A stretch of 64,000 bases of DNA, taken from positions 1 through 64,000 of the forward strand of contig JBCCHB010000036.1 of assembly GCA_039028975.1 (NCBI GenBank). Direction: 5' to 3'. Made by a program: the position numbers and the translations under genes. Under the pieces are notes generated by a model. It ran no database searches, had not been told where the DNA came from, and saw only the letters and a program-made list of their open reading frames with translations. The stretch comes from JAHBNG01 sp039028975. GTDB lineage: Bacteria; Chloroflexota; Anaerolineae; Caldilineales; Caldilineaceae. Below are positions 44,217 to 52,414 of the stretch, piece after piece (positions within the stretch are counted from its first letter, which is position 1; every line of letters begins with the position of its first letter).

Positions 44217-44759
44217 CTAATCCATAATAAACCAGTTCCCTATAGCATCTGGGTCATCGCTGACGAAGTATTCTTCGACGGCCTGGATTATCTCTGAGTA
44301 GGAGAGCTGCCTATCGCCATCTCTATCCAAATAACCAAAGGCTTCACGGGCTGCCTCCTCTTTGGTATTGTAAGCCGTATGGGCGGCGATAAACTCTTCC
44401 TCGCTCATCATCCCATCTTCATCTCGATCCCAGATTTTGATGGTGAAACTGGCGTGGCCCATAACGATTTGGTTTAGCGTGGCCCTGTCATTGACAAGTG
44501 CATCCATGGCAACGAGGAATTCGTCTAGCGATATCGAGTCGTTCTCATTTTTACCCGACTGATTACGGATATTGTTCCATAGCCCCATGCTCCAGTCGAA
44601 CATTTCTTCATATTGAGCGGACCCTGGCTCATACCCCAAGAAGGTGGCACCAACATGTACTGGCTGCTCGAAGTCACTTTTGTTGACCAAACCATCTCTA
44701 TCGGCGTCATAAATGTTGAAAAGACGGCTCATTTTTTGTTTACGCAATTCTGTCATCAT
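44217..44759 (-). CDS. EF-hand calcium-binding protein (calerythrin-like)
   Basis: 180-aa soluble protein resembling bacterial calerythrin/sarcoplasmic calcium-binding proteins. Clear EF-hand loops: DADRDGLVNKSD near residue 18, DRDEDGMMSEEE near 113 and DRDGDRQLSYSE near 147; a degenerate one (about 70, 'NENDSISLDEF') is also visible. Its ATG overlaps the stop of the SDR gene (ATGA), so the two are translationally coupled. Calcium buffering or sensing linked to the SDR is inferred. A MITE-1 copy follows the stop directly. Confidence 0.85.
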   Translation of the reverse strand: MMTELRKQKMSRLFNIYDADRDGLVNKSDFEQPVHVGATFLGYEPGSAQYEEMFDWSMGLWNNIRNQSGKNENDSISLDEFLVAMDALVNDRATLNQIVMGHASFTIKIWDRDEDGMMSEEEFIAAHTAYNTKEEAAREAFGYLDRDGDRQLSYSEIIQAVEEYFVSDDPDAIGNWFIMD

Positions 44760-45526
44760 GCTGCTATATACCCCCCATCGACGACCAGCTCACTACCCGT
44801 CATATACGATGCATCATCGCTAGCCAGGAATAGAATGGGCTTGGCGATCTCGGCAGGCTCCGCCAGACGCCCCATGGGGATAGCGCTTGCAGCAGCCTGG
44901 GCAAACTGCTCCGCCGCGGGTCCGAGGGTGGCCATGGCGTTGTGGACAAGGCTGGTGTTGGTGTATCCTGGATGTATTGAATTAATCCGAATTCCGTAAC
45001 CTTTTCGTGCGCAATCAATTGCCGCGGCCTTAGTAAGCATACTTACACCGCCCTTGGTTGCGCAATAGGCTGCTATCATTGGCTCACCCACATTGGCCCC
45101 AATAGAGGCCAAGTTGATAATTGCACCCCCCGTCTCCTTCATGGCAGCTATGCCACACTGCATTCCATGAAATACGCCATCCAAATTGACGGCTACGACC
45201 CGCTGCCATTGCTCCGATGTCGTCTCCTCAATGCCGACGAACTCTCCGATGCCTGCATTGTTGATAAGTATGTCGAGCCGTCCGTGGCGCTCTAGAATGT
45301 CGTTGACGACCGTCTCCCATGCCTCTTTCTTTGTCACGTCGTGAATGGCTGTTTCGATGCGGTGGCCTTGGGCAGTCAGTTCGCCTATTGATTGGTCAAG
45401 TTCCTCTTCGTCAATGTCAGTAGCGATAACCGTGCCACCTGCAAGGACAAATTGCTCAGCCGTTGCCAGACCGATCCCACGTGCGGCACCGGTTATCAGT
45501 ATGATCTTATCGGTAAATTGTTTCAT
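44756..45526 (-). CDS. Short-chain dehydrogenase/reductase (SDR)
   Basis: Classical SDR of 256 aa: TGxxxGIG as 'ITGAARGIGLATAEQF', NNAG as 'ILINNAGIGEF', catalytic Ser in 'GGAIINLASIGANVG', YxxxK as 'YCATKGGVSMLTKAAA', and 'GSELVVDGGYIAA' end. D after strand beta-2 ('VIATDIDEE') suggests NAD(H) preference. Substrate unknown. It heads a two-gene operon with the EF-hand gene. Confidence 0.9.
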   Translation of the reverse strand: MKQFTDKIILITGAARGIGLATAEQFVLAGGTVIATDIDEEELDQSIGELTAQGHRIETAIHDVTKKEAWETVVNDILERHGRLDILINNAGIGEFVGIEETTSEQWQRVVAVNLDGVFHGMQCGIAAMKETGGAIINLASIGANVGEPMIAAYCATKGGVSMLTKAAAIDCARKGYGIRINSIHPGYTNTSLVHNAMATLGPAAEQFAQAAASAIPMGRLAEPAEIAKPILFLASDDASYMTGSELVVDGGYIAA

Positions 45527-45637
45527 GATAGCTTCCAGATGTTAGCGAAAGTTTGAGGTAAAAGCACCCGCAGATAGAATCCGTTCTCCATTTACAGATG
45601 CTCTGACAATGCTACGATAGAACTTACGTAGTTGAAC

Positions 45638-45670
45638 AGGTGCGACGCTCTTTTGAAGAGCGTCGCACCT
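45638..45670. terminator. Perfect 15-bp hairpin, possible terminator
   Basis: AGGTGCGACGCTCTT, loop TTG, exact complement. On the plus strand it is followed by TTTATC, a weak T-run. It lies between two minus-strand genes (after the secreted-protein gene and before the SDR gene). Confidence 0.55.
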
Positions 45671-45727
45671 TTATCTGGTGATTTTTCGCGTATTCTTGCG
45701 CATATCGCCTCGAAACCACAGAATCCG

Positions 45728-46276
45728 TTAGTTATAGTCGTCAATAATGATCGAAATACCAGCCGGGGCGTTAATATCTAGGAACTCGACCGGCAGGCTG
45801 GGGACAAGGAGTTTGCCTTGCACTTTCCCATGTCCAGACAAGATGCCATCTCCCCAGGTGACGTTACTGCTCTCAAATTCAAGGCGAATCGCAGCTTGCT
45901 CTGATTCATTCTTTCCCGCAAAGGAGAGTCGAACATTGGTTAGTCCAGCTCTTTCCAAGATATTGAGCTGGCCTTGAACCGGCACATTGTATTGAATCAA
46001 ATCGGGTATGATGATGGAGGATGTTCCCTTAAAGAGAAATTGATCAGCTCCTGCATCTCCGGTAATTTGGCCGGTCAGAGTCAATTTGAATTTATCATCA
46101 CCAGCGTTGCCACAGATTTCTAGCTTTACAGTTCCCGAAGGCCCAACCTGCGTGACCCTTGAAGAGGATTGAGCATGTACTGAGTTTGCCCAACCCAACG
46201 AGACAAATAGTGCGACTAAAAAGAGTGTACAAATTGAAAAACGGATCATCATGCTGTTTTGACTTTGTGTAATCAT
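45728..46276 (-). CDS. Hypothetical secreted protein
   Basis: 182 aa with a clear signal peptide (hydrophobic 'ICTLFLVALFVSLGW', likely cleavage after VHA). The mature part is beta-rich: 'GTVKLEICGNAGDDKFKLTLTGQITGDAGADQFLFKG' has GDAGAD-type calcium-binding-like repeats reminiscent of RTX loops, but too few for a call. AAAGGAAACG precedes the ATG. Upstream lie a MITE-1 copy and a triple TTTCACGATAG-type motif shared with the CSLREA protein gene. No family recognised. Confidence 0.6.
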   Translation of the reverse strand: MITQSQNSMMIRFSICTLFLVALFVSLGWANSVHAQSSSRVTQVGPSGTVKLEICGNAGDDKFKLTLTGQITGDAGADQFLFKGTSSIIIPDLIQYNVPVQGQLNILERAGLTNVRLSFAGKNESEQAAIRLEFESSNVTWGDGILSGHGKVQGKLLVPSLPVEFLDINAPAGISIIIDDYN

Positions 46277-46301
46277 CGTTCGTTTCCTTTTACAGTATAC
46301 T

Positions 46302-46387
46302 TATACTCAGCTCCGTTTGAAAACACGAGTTTGGTCACTCTGGTAGAGCATCGGAAAACTCCTGTTTTCAAAACGACCGCAGTATAG
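46302..46387 (+). repeat. MITE-1 copy
   Basis: 86 bp with both ends intact (TATACTCAGCTCCGTTTG ... AAACGACCGCAGTATAG). It sits between the secreted-protein gene and its putative upstream boxes. Confidence 0.88.
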
Positions 46388-46446
46388 TATTCATATCAGT
46401 TTTAATGGTTTGCCGACATTTAAGCTGTCGTGATCTCATTGTAACT

Positions 46447-46514
46447 GTCTGTCGTGAAAAGATACGGGATTATTGGGGTTGCTACCGTGAAAAAAGGCAC
46501 GCCTATCGTGAAAC
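46447..46514 (-). promoter_or_regulatory. Triple TTTCACGATAG-type motif, set 1
   Basis: Three direct repeats on the minus strand: TTTCACGATAG, TTTCACGGTAG, TTTCACGACAG. Measured on the shared GTG of the plus strand (46508, 46487, 46454) the spacings are 21 and 33 bp. The same arrangement occurs at 50744-50807. Two-turn spacing is usual for direct-repeat activator sites such as those of LytTR regulators; regulator not identified. The 40-codon EF-hand gene ends at its edge. Confidence 0.6.
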
Positions 46515-46519
46515 ATTTA

Positions 46520-46642
46520 TCATTTTGCTGCGTATGTGTCCACAACTCGCTGTAGGTCTGCTTGACTAATATGGCCATCCCTGTCCGCATCGTACATGGC
46601 AAACAAATTGGATAACTTTTTCTGTTGAAATTCAGTTAGCAT
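46520..46642 (-). CDS. 40-aa single-EF-hand mini-protein
   Basis: A short frame, MLTEFQQKKLSNLFAMYDAD..., with one complete EF-hand (DADRDGHISQAD) and a stop shortly after. GAAGGAG lies 6-7 nt before its ATG, a strong signal. It resembles the first 40 residues of the 180-aa EF-hand protein (MTELRKQKMSRLFNIYDADRDG), so it is either a truncated paralogue or a real one-hand protein. It follows the FAD monooxygenase by 52 bp on the same strand, paralleling the SDR/EF-hand pair. Confidence 0.6.
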   Translation of the reverse strand: MLTEFQQKKLSNLFAMYDADRDGHISQADLQRVVDTYAAK

Positions 46643-46694
46643 ATGTGTCTCCTTCAATGCCCAGTGAACTGCAATTGATGTAACCAAAGATGAT

Positions 46695-48128
46695 TTACCA
46701 GGCGTCTGCCTGAGCTGCTGGATATTTTCTTTCTGATTGGATTGAGAGCTTTTCTCTCAATTTGCTTATGGTTTGCCGGGCCAGAGCCAACAGAATGTCA
46801 GAACGGAAGAGGGCGGTCGGCTCCTCCATAAAGGTCATCACTTCCATAAAGCGCTTGGCAACCTGGGGATCTCGGTGGGCCACGTCGAATATTTTGGCCA
46901 GATACCGATGCATGATGTGCAAAGGTAAGGGGCGCGGGCCTTCTGCCTGAGGGAAACGTAAGTCTTCGCCTGTGGTAATCATCCACGGATTGTTGACGAT
47001 GCGTGCGGCTTCCTTTTGAAAACGCTTTGCTATACCTGGTTGATTTAGTTCCTTATTCCGGATTTTTAGGTTGTGTAGCTCTTCTCCCAACGCCACGGCA
47101 TGGAGCGCGGCAACAGTCATGCCCTGACCAAAGCTGGGATTAAAGCTACAGACGGCATCGCCCGTTACAACCAAGCCATCAGGCCAGCGAGCCACCTGCT
47201 CGTAGCGTCGCCACTGGTTGGAGGGCAGTTTGTATGCACGAACGGGAATGACTGGGGTCGCATGACGTAACTGCTCGTAAACATCCGGTTGGGGTAATGA
47301 ACGGGCGAAGTCCAAGAATGCCCCATCATCGGTTGGTGGATGGTCACCAAACCAGCCTGCCAGAAGTACCTTAATCTGATTGTTGGGCATGCGATAGATC
47401 AACCCAAGTTTCTGGCTTAATCCTGGTTTGGCTGAAATCAGTAATGCTTTCCAAGGCGGTTCATACCCTTCAGGCAGTTGATAGATCCCGGAAGCATATC
47501 CCAGGTTAATTGTTACGTTTGATTCTGGTACCTGAGGGTAACCAAGATCGGTTAGCCACTGATCGACTCGGGAGCCGCGCCCACAAGCATCCACAATTAA
47601 GTCGGCAGTCAGGGTCTGGTCTGTTTTTGGCTGATTCGCCGTGCGTACTGTTACCCCGACAATACGCCCCTTGGATTTGTCTGGGATGAGTGCCTTGACT
47701 TTGCATTCGCTTATCACTTTGACATTTGGCAGAGCCGCCACTCGTTGACGGATGGCCCACTCCAACAGCGGCCGGTCGCACCAATGGACAGACACGTTAG
47801 CGTGTATGCGTGGCATCCATTCGCCAAAGAAGAACCAGCGCATTTCGCTACCCAAATCGCAAGGGATGACCCCACATGTGTCAAAGTCCCAAGTAAGATC
47901 GGGAAAGAGTTCCTGGATAATTTCAGCGCCCTTTTGATGAATGCTATGGGTTTGCCCGCTCTGGGGAACGCCCTGCCGGGGGGCTGGTTTCTCCGGTAAT
48001 GTGTCCTTCTCTAGGATAATTACCTCATCAAGATGTTCGGAGAGCACCCGTGCATTCAGCAAGCCCGATACACTTCCACCGATAATAATGGCCCGAGAGC
48101 CTGTTTGTTCAGTCTGAATTGAGTTCAT
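46695..48128 (-). CDS. FAD-dependent monooxygenase/halogenase-like oxidoreductase
   Basis: Group A flavoprotein of 477 aa. FAD-binding 'AIIIGGSVSGLLNARVLSE' (GxGxxG with Ser/Val variants), 'LIVDACGRGSRVDQWL', and the second FAD motif 'GLVVTGDAVCSFNPSFGQGMTVAALHAVAL'. 'PRQGVPQSGQTHSIHQKG' near the N-terminus is typical of a subgroup with geranylgeranyl-reductase/halogenase similarity. A C-terminal helical part ends in a basic tail. Soluble. Substrate unknown. The single-EF-hand mini-gene lies immediately downstream. Confidence 0.85.
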   Translation of the reverse strand: MNSIQTEQTGSRAIIIGGSVSGLLNARVLSEHLDEVIILEKDTLPEKPAPRQGVPQSGQTHSIHQKGAEIIQELFPDLTWDFDTCGVIPCDLGSEMRWFFFGEWMPRIHANVSVHWCDRPLLEWAIRQRVAALPNVKVISECKVKALIPDKSKGRIVGVTVRTANQPKTDQTLTADLIVDACGRGSRVDQWLTDLGYPQVPESNVTINLGYASGIYQLPEGYEPPWKALLISAKPGLSQKLGLIYRMPNNQIKVLLAGWFGDHPPTDDGAFLDFARSLPQPDVYEQLRHATPVIPVRAYKLPSNQWRRYEQVARWPDGLVVTGDAVCSFNPSFGQGMTVAALHAVALGEELHNLKIRNKELNQPGIAKRFQKEAARIVNNPWMITTGEDLRFPQAEGPRPLPLHIMHRYLAKIFDVAHRDPQVAKRFMEVMTFMEEPTALFRSDILLALARQTISKLREKLSIQSERKYPAAQADAW

Positions 48129-48170
48129 GATTTCCTTTTATCAGTATTTTGCAAAGATTTTATAGCTTAA

Positions 48171-48656
48171 CTAGACGACTGCCCTCATGCTCTCCAAGTG
48201 GTTGATTGAGCCATCGATTGATACGAAGGCAACGAACTCTCCTACACTCATGGTGGTATCGAAGAGTGTCACATGCCCAGTCTGTTCTAAATCATCTTCG
48301 TTGAGCGTTTTGAGGTACGATACCATGTCAGCATGGTTGATGTGCAGAAGTTCGAGCACCTCATCCTGAGTACACCCGCGACGTTCTTGAGCATGCTGGG
48401 CATTCATCTGATCGACCATGGCCATGGTAACAGGCGGCAGCGGCTGACCTTCAACCAGCATCTGTAGCCATTGGGCCACCGGGTAGTGGGCAACGACGAT
48501 ATGGCGAGCGGTCACGCAAACAGGCCATCCTTCAGCCGTGGTAATCTTTGTCCATTTAGTCTGGTCACAACTTTGAATAAAGGTAAGTAGTTCTTGGTTG
48601 AACATGTTAAAGCGTGCAGTAAGTTCTTCAATCTTTGTTCCGATTGCGATTTGCAT
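48171..48656 (-). CDS. DinB-like / maleylpyruvate-isomerase-N-type protein
   Basis: 161-aa four-helix-bundle protein. 'FIQSCDQTKWTKITTAEGWPVCVTARHIVVAHYPVAQWLQML' matches the DinB/MDMPI pattern with metal His in TARHI, a second in 'LLHINHADMVSYLKTL', and a third in 'SINHLESMRAV'. Probably a metal-dependent thiol-transferase-like protein. It lies 42 bp upstream of the FAD monooxygenase on the same strand and may be co-transcribed. Confidence 0.75.
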   Translation of the reverse strand: MQIAIGTKIEELTARFNMFNQELLTFIQSCDQTKWTKITTAEGWPVCVTARHIVVAHYPVAQWLQMLVEGQPLPPVTMAMVDQMNAQHAQERRGCTQDEVLELLHINHADMVSYLKTLNEDDLEQTGHVTLFDTTMSVGEFVAFVSIDGSINHLESMRAVV

Positions 48657-48727
48657 TGTTTAATCCCCAAATTTTCTTCTAGTACACTGTATGGTAAATT
48701 ATGCGACTTTAGAATCGGCGTTTTTCG

Positions 48728-48812
48728 CCCTCACCCCTAGCCCCTCTCTCGGGCTGGGAGAGGGGAACTTAGCTCCCTTCCCCCAAGGTGAGGGAAGGGT
48801 CAGGGGATGGGG
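48728..48812. repeat. GC-rich palindromic repeat
   Basis: CCCTCACCCCTAGCCCCTCTC ... GAGAGGGGAAC and CCCTTCCCCC ... GAGGGAAGGG form two tandem inverted repeats, with GTCAGGGGATGGGGG at the end. This kind of element is widespread as intergenic REP-like sequence. Confidence 0.6.
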
Positions 48813-48927
48813 GCGTAATGTTGCAAAACTTATCGAACACTCTACTAGACGTTGCCTAGCTGATAGTCATCTTTGTGAGCGTGCCGAAGGGATGATATCG
48901 CTATGGTTTACAGATATGTTGACAGCT

Positions 48928-50691
48928 CTATTGACCAATCAGGGGCAAGAAGATCAGCGGCTCTATTTGTGGCTGATTCTCGACTTCAAACATAGATGAG
49001 TCTACTGTTAACGTGGTCAGTTGGGTGCCACCGAGCACTTGAGCACCAAAGACCTCGTTGGCATACATCTCAAAGTTCAAAGTCCAAGGAACATTTTCAA
49101 CACCAACTATAAAGGAGGTGGTTAGGGTTTCGGTCTCTTCAAATAGGTCAAGGGCTGGGCTGATATCATCTGGTAGAGCAGTATTATCAATGGTGAGGGT
49201 TGCACCAATGCCCCCTGGAGAGCTGTCGTCGGCAACTTGCAGAAACGCATTGGTTGCAGTTGTGATTTCAAAAACAACATGGTCTAGCGGGTCACCGCTG
49301 TTGTAGAGGAAATTAAAGTCGATAGAGAGCGTGCCAAGGTTCGCCCCATTTTCGGTAAAATCAGCATCATAGGTGAAACTTTCTAGGCTCTCACTCATTC
49401 TTGACTGAACGTTTAAGAGTTCGAAGGCGCCAATATCGTCTGCTGTGCCTTGAGGCCGATCCGTGCCGCGCTGGTCCGTTGCCAGACCGCTAACTCCTGC
49501 GCCATCAATGGCTGGGCTGCCAGTAACGAGTCTGTGGGTAAAGGTTGGACCACCATTGTCGCTCAAATTCGGATCTAAGATGTCAGTTAATGGACTAGCA
49601 ATGCCATCACTGGTTGCATTGATGTCATTGGTACTGGGCGTGAGTTTGCCCGCAAATGCCGTCATATCACTCAGCCCTGCATGGCCAAAAAGGTTCAAGC
49701 CATTGCTGCTGATACCCGAACCGAAGAAAAGGTCGCTTTCCGAGTCAACCTCTTGCCCGCCTATCGTGGTGCTGTTTCCAGCAATCAAGCTCCCACTTAT
49801 CTTTATTGCGCCCAACGCATTGAAAATACCACCGCCACCTCGTCCAAACGCTCCTGTAGCAAAGTTATCTGTCACAGTACCGTTGGTAATCAACAACGTA
49901 GCACCAAGGTTATTTTGCATACCACCACCAGTTGTACCGGATTCGTTGCCAGAGACAGTGCTGTTGAGAATCGTCATTGTCCCTTTGTTATAGATGCCAC
50001 CGCCACTAGAAGGGCCCGGGACCGAGTTTTCTGAAATCGTGCTCCTTGTCACTGTTACGGTGCCACCATCATTAAAGATGCCACTGCCAGGTCCACTACC
50101 TCGACCATCAGTAATCGTCAGATCATTGAGCGCAACCGCGTCCGCTGAAGAAGTAATATGCAGAACGCGATCCGTCATGATTGACCCATCACTGCCACCT
50201 GAGATGGCGGTTCCATCTGCAGAGCCATTGAGAATCACGTCTGCCTGAATGTCTAGGTCGCCGCCTGCATTGCTATCTTCGTTAGCTGCTCCGCTAAGGA
50301 TAATCATACCGGCAGGCAGATTGATGGTGTCGGTTAGTCCGTCAGCCTGGAGGCAGTCACCGCTAGTTGTGTCACTACCTGTATTGACGTTATTGATCGC
50401 TTCACGTAGCGTGCAGTTACCGTCACCGGCCGTGGTTGTATCGGCTAGACTGTTAACGGTGATAGTGGCCGCTTGGACGAATGTGCTTCGAGATGAGAGA
50501 AGCAAGATAGCGAAGCAGAGGGCTGCAAGAATTCCTCTCCTTGGTCTTGCGTTAAATGACTCGTGTCGGCCGCTCATATTGTTTACTGTTCCAACTGCGG
50601 TTGGATAGGCATAATGACTGTGTTGTTCTTGATTGAGTTGTTCTTCAGTGGGTCGCTGTTGAAAAAATTTCTGTCGTTGTGTTGATTGCAT
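48928..50691 (-). CDS. Secreted CSLREA-domain beta-helix protein
   Basis: 587 aa from an ATG (50691) with AGGAG upstream; the longer frame has no RBS. An N-terminal hydrophobic segment ('ILAALCFAILLLSSRSTFVQA') serves as signal. Then comes a CSLREA-type motif 'ITVNSLADTTTAGDGNCTLREAINNVN', followed by right-handed parallel beta-helix rungs ('GSGIFNDGGTVTVTRSTISENSV', 'GGGIYNKGTMTILNSTVSGNES'), ending in 'DQRGTDRPQGTADDIGAFE'. A second beta-domain follows. Likely exported surface or matrix protein. The triple TTTCACGATAG motif lies upstream. Confidence 0.8.
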   Translation of the reverse strand: MQSTQRQKFFQQRPTEEQLNQEQHSHYAYPTAVGTVNNMSGRHESFNARPRRGILAALCFAILLLSSRSTFVQAATITVNSLADTTTAGDGNCTLREAINNVNTGSDTTSGDCLQADGLTDTINLPAGMIILSGAANEDSNAGGDLDIQADVILNGSADGTAISGGSDGSIMTDRVLHITSSADAVALNDLTITDGRGSGPGSGIFNDGGTVTVTRSTISENSVPGPSSGGGIYNKGTMTILNSTVSGNESGTTGGGMQNNLGATLLITNGTVTDNFATGAFGRGGGGIFNALGAIKISGSLIAGNSTTIGGQEVDSESDLFFGSGISSNGLNLFGHAGLSDMTAFAGKLTPSTNDINATSDGIASPLTDILDPNLSDNGGPTFTHRLVTGSPAIDGAGVSGLATDQRGTDRPQGTADDIGAFELLNVQSRMSESLESFTYDADFTENGANLGTLSIDFNFLYNSGDPLDHVVFEITTATNAFLQVADDSSPGGIGATLTIDNTALPDDISPALDLFEETETLTTSFIVGVENVPWTLNFEMYANEVFGAQVLGGTQLTTLTVDSSMFEVENQPQIEPLIFLPLIGQ

Positions 50692-50743
50692 GATAAAACT
50701 CCTATTGATTGTCAAAATGATACTGTCTTCTAGTTTAGCGAGG

Positions 50744-50807
50744 TAGTGTGAAAAAAGATTCGAAAATCGCGCTTCTATCGTGAAAAAAATCCACACTATC
50801 GTGAAAA
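50744..50807 (-). promoter_or_regulatory. Triple TTTCACGATAG-type motif, set 2
   Basis: TTTTCACGATAG twice and TTTTTCACACTAC once on the minus strand, about 55-115 bp upstream of the CSLREA gene. Spacings on the shared GTG (50801, 50780, 50748) are 21 and 32 bp, nearly as in set 1. Confidence 0.65.
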
Positions 50808-50901
50808 TTCTGCCAATCGCGACACGCGACCAACCATATAGCTGCTCGATGAAGCCCTTGTCCCCATGAAGAAGGATAGCCGTTCACTACCCCCACGTAG
50901 G

Positions 50902-50942
50902 CTGAGCCTGTCGAAGCCGACTCTCCCCTTCGACAGGCTCAG
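50902..50942. repeat. CTTCGACAGGCTCAG hairpin, copy 1
   Basis: Perfect 15-bp arms CTGAGCCTGTCGAAG / CTTCGACAGGCTCAG with an 11-nt loop; flanks are also shared with 54132-54172, so the repeat unit is about 80 bp. The same core sequence forms the loop of MITE-2. Confidence 0.75.
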
Positions 50943-51076
50943 GGGACTGAACGACTATGCAGAAGGAGATATCCTCCCTCCTACCTAACTTCCAGACTAA
51001 ATTGGACAAAGGTCTGGCCCAATGAACCTGGCGGACCATAGAAGATTTGCCTATCTGCCGGTTGCGTTATATAACT

Positions 51077-51244
51077 TATACTCAGCTCCGTTTGAAAACA
51101 GGTGTTTGGTCCCTCTATAGACATCAAGAAAAAGATTTTCCGCCCTTACCCTTCGACACGCTCAGGGGGCGGTTGGAAAATCTTTTTCTTAAAAACTATA
51201 GTAAAACTTCGGAGACAGCTGTTTTCAAAACGACCGCAATATAG
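51077..51244 (+). repeat. MITE-1 copy interrupted by MITE-2
   Basis: Left end TATACTCAGCTCCGTTTG at 51077 and right end AAACGACCGCAATATAG at 51244; the middle is split by a complete MITE-2 (51116-51200). Removing it restores an element like those at 44126 and 46302. It lies just upstream of the ribose-type binding-protein gene. Confidence 0.85.
51116..51200 (+). repeat. MITE-2 copy nested in MITE-1
   Basis: 85 bp, TATAG...CTATA ends, arms AAGAAAAAGATTTTCC / GGAAAATCTTTTTCTT, loop with CTTCGACACGCTCAGGGGG. Nearly identical to 58112-58196. Confidence 0.85.
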
Positions 51245-51283
51245 CATTACTCAAACACCCCTCGAAAATCAATGGAGAAATAG

Positions 51284-52414
51284 ATGCATAACTCACTTAA
51301 AAAAGTATCTACCTTGGCGCTATTTGTCATTTTGACCATTGTCGTAGCGGCGTGTCCCGCCCCCCAACCTGCCAGCAGCGGAGCAGAGGAAACGATGGCT
51401 GCCGCTGATTTGGAAGGTGTGCCCGAGGTCTTTACTGGTGATCCGCTCAAGATCGCCGTTATCCGTAATCTCCCATCTGATGACCACACCAAACAATTTT
51501 TGGATGGAGCACGAACCGAAGGGGAAGCCTTTGGCTTCGAGGTTGACACATTCTTAGCGGACAATGATGATGCCCGCTTCCAAGAGTTGGTGGCACAAGC
51601 CATCACCAAAGGATACGACGGATTAATCATCTCTCATGGCAAAGCCGACTATTCGTATGACATGCTCAAGCCAGCAGTTGATGCAGGCATTGAGGTCGTT
51701 ACCTTTGATACCATCATTGACAAAGATGGGGAAACCCTCCCTGAAATTACAACCACGTTCCAAGATGATTTCCAACTGGCCGAATTGTCTTTGGCCGAAA
51801 TTGCCGCTCTCTCTGACAATGGGGATCCCGTTAAAGTGATCAAGCTCTGGTTCGGCCCTGGTATTCCCCCGCTGGATCGCCGCGAATCAATCTATGTAAC
51901 CTACGAAGAAGACAACCGCATCGAAACGCTGGAAGTGGTAGGACCGACCAATTTTCAGGACGTTCAGGGGGATATCGCGGCCAAGATTGGCGCGCTTTTG
52001 GCCAAATATCCAGAGGGAACCGTGGATGCCATTTGGGGTTCCTGGGACGAAATGGCCAAAGGAGCCAATACGGCACTCAAAGAAGCTGGCCGTACCGATG
52101 TGATGCTCATCTCTATCGACGTCTCCAATCAGGACATCAACCTGATGCGAGAAGAAGACAGCATTTGGCTTTCAACGGCCGCCGTTGATCCAGCCTTGAT
52201 CGGCAGGGTAGATATGCGTCTGTTGGCCATGCAGATGGCTGGCGAAGAGGTACCCGACAACTACGATTTGGAAGCGCGCCTCGTGAAGGCAACCGATCTC
52301 ACCCCCGACACCAACATGACCAACTTAGGCGACGTCATTGAAGGGTGGGGCGTTTCTGACGCCTTCAACCAGCCTTGGATGGATACGTTGCGTGCGGCTC
52401 ATAGTGGTGAGTAA
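51284..52414 (+). CDS. Ribose-type sugar ABC transporter substrate-binding lipoprotein
   Basis: Periplasmic-binding-protein-like family 1 (RbsB fold), 376 aa. Signal with lipobox VAAC. The mature part shows 'DPLKIAVIRNLPSDDHTKQFLDGARTEGEAFGFEVDTFLADNDDARFQELVAQAITKGYDGLIISHG', the first lobe with the QxxQ-like region, and 'AIWGSWDEMAKGANTALKEAGRTDVMLISID' in the second. GGAG precedes the ATG. It is the first gene of a transporter followed by mtnK and mtnA, so methylthioribose is a plausible ligand. Confidence 0.85.
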   Translation: MHNSLKKVSTLALFVILTIVVAACPAPQPASSGAEETMAAADLEGVPEVFTGDPLKIAVIRNLPSDDHTKQFLDGARTEGEAFGFEVDTFLADNDDARFQELVAQAITKGYDGLIISHGKADYSYDMLKPAVDAGIEVVTFDTIIDKDGETLPEITTTFQDDFQLAELSLAEIAALSDNGDPVKVIKLWFGPGIPPLDRRESIYVTYEEDNRIETLEVVGPTNFQDVQGDIAAKIGALLAKYPEGTVDAIWGSWDEMAKGANTALKEAGRTDVMLISIDVSNQDINLMREEDSIWLSTAAVDPALIGRVDMRLLAMQMAGEEVPDNYDLEARLVKATDLTPDTNMTNLGDVIEGWGVSDAFNQPWMDTLRAAHSGE

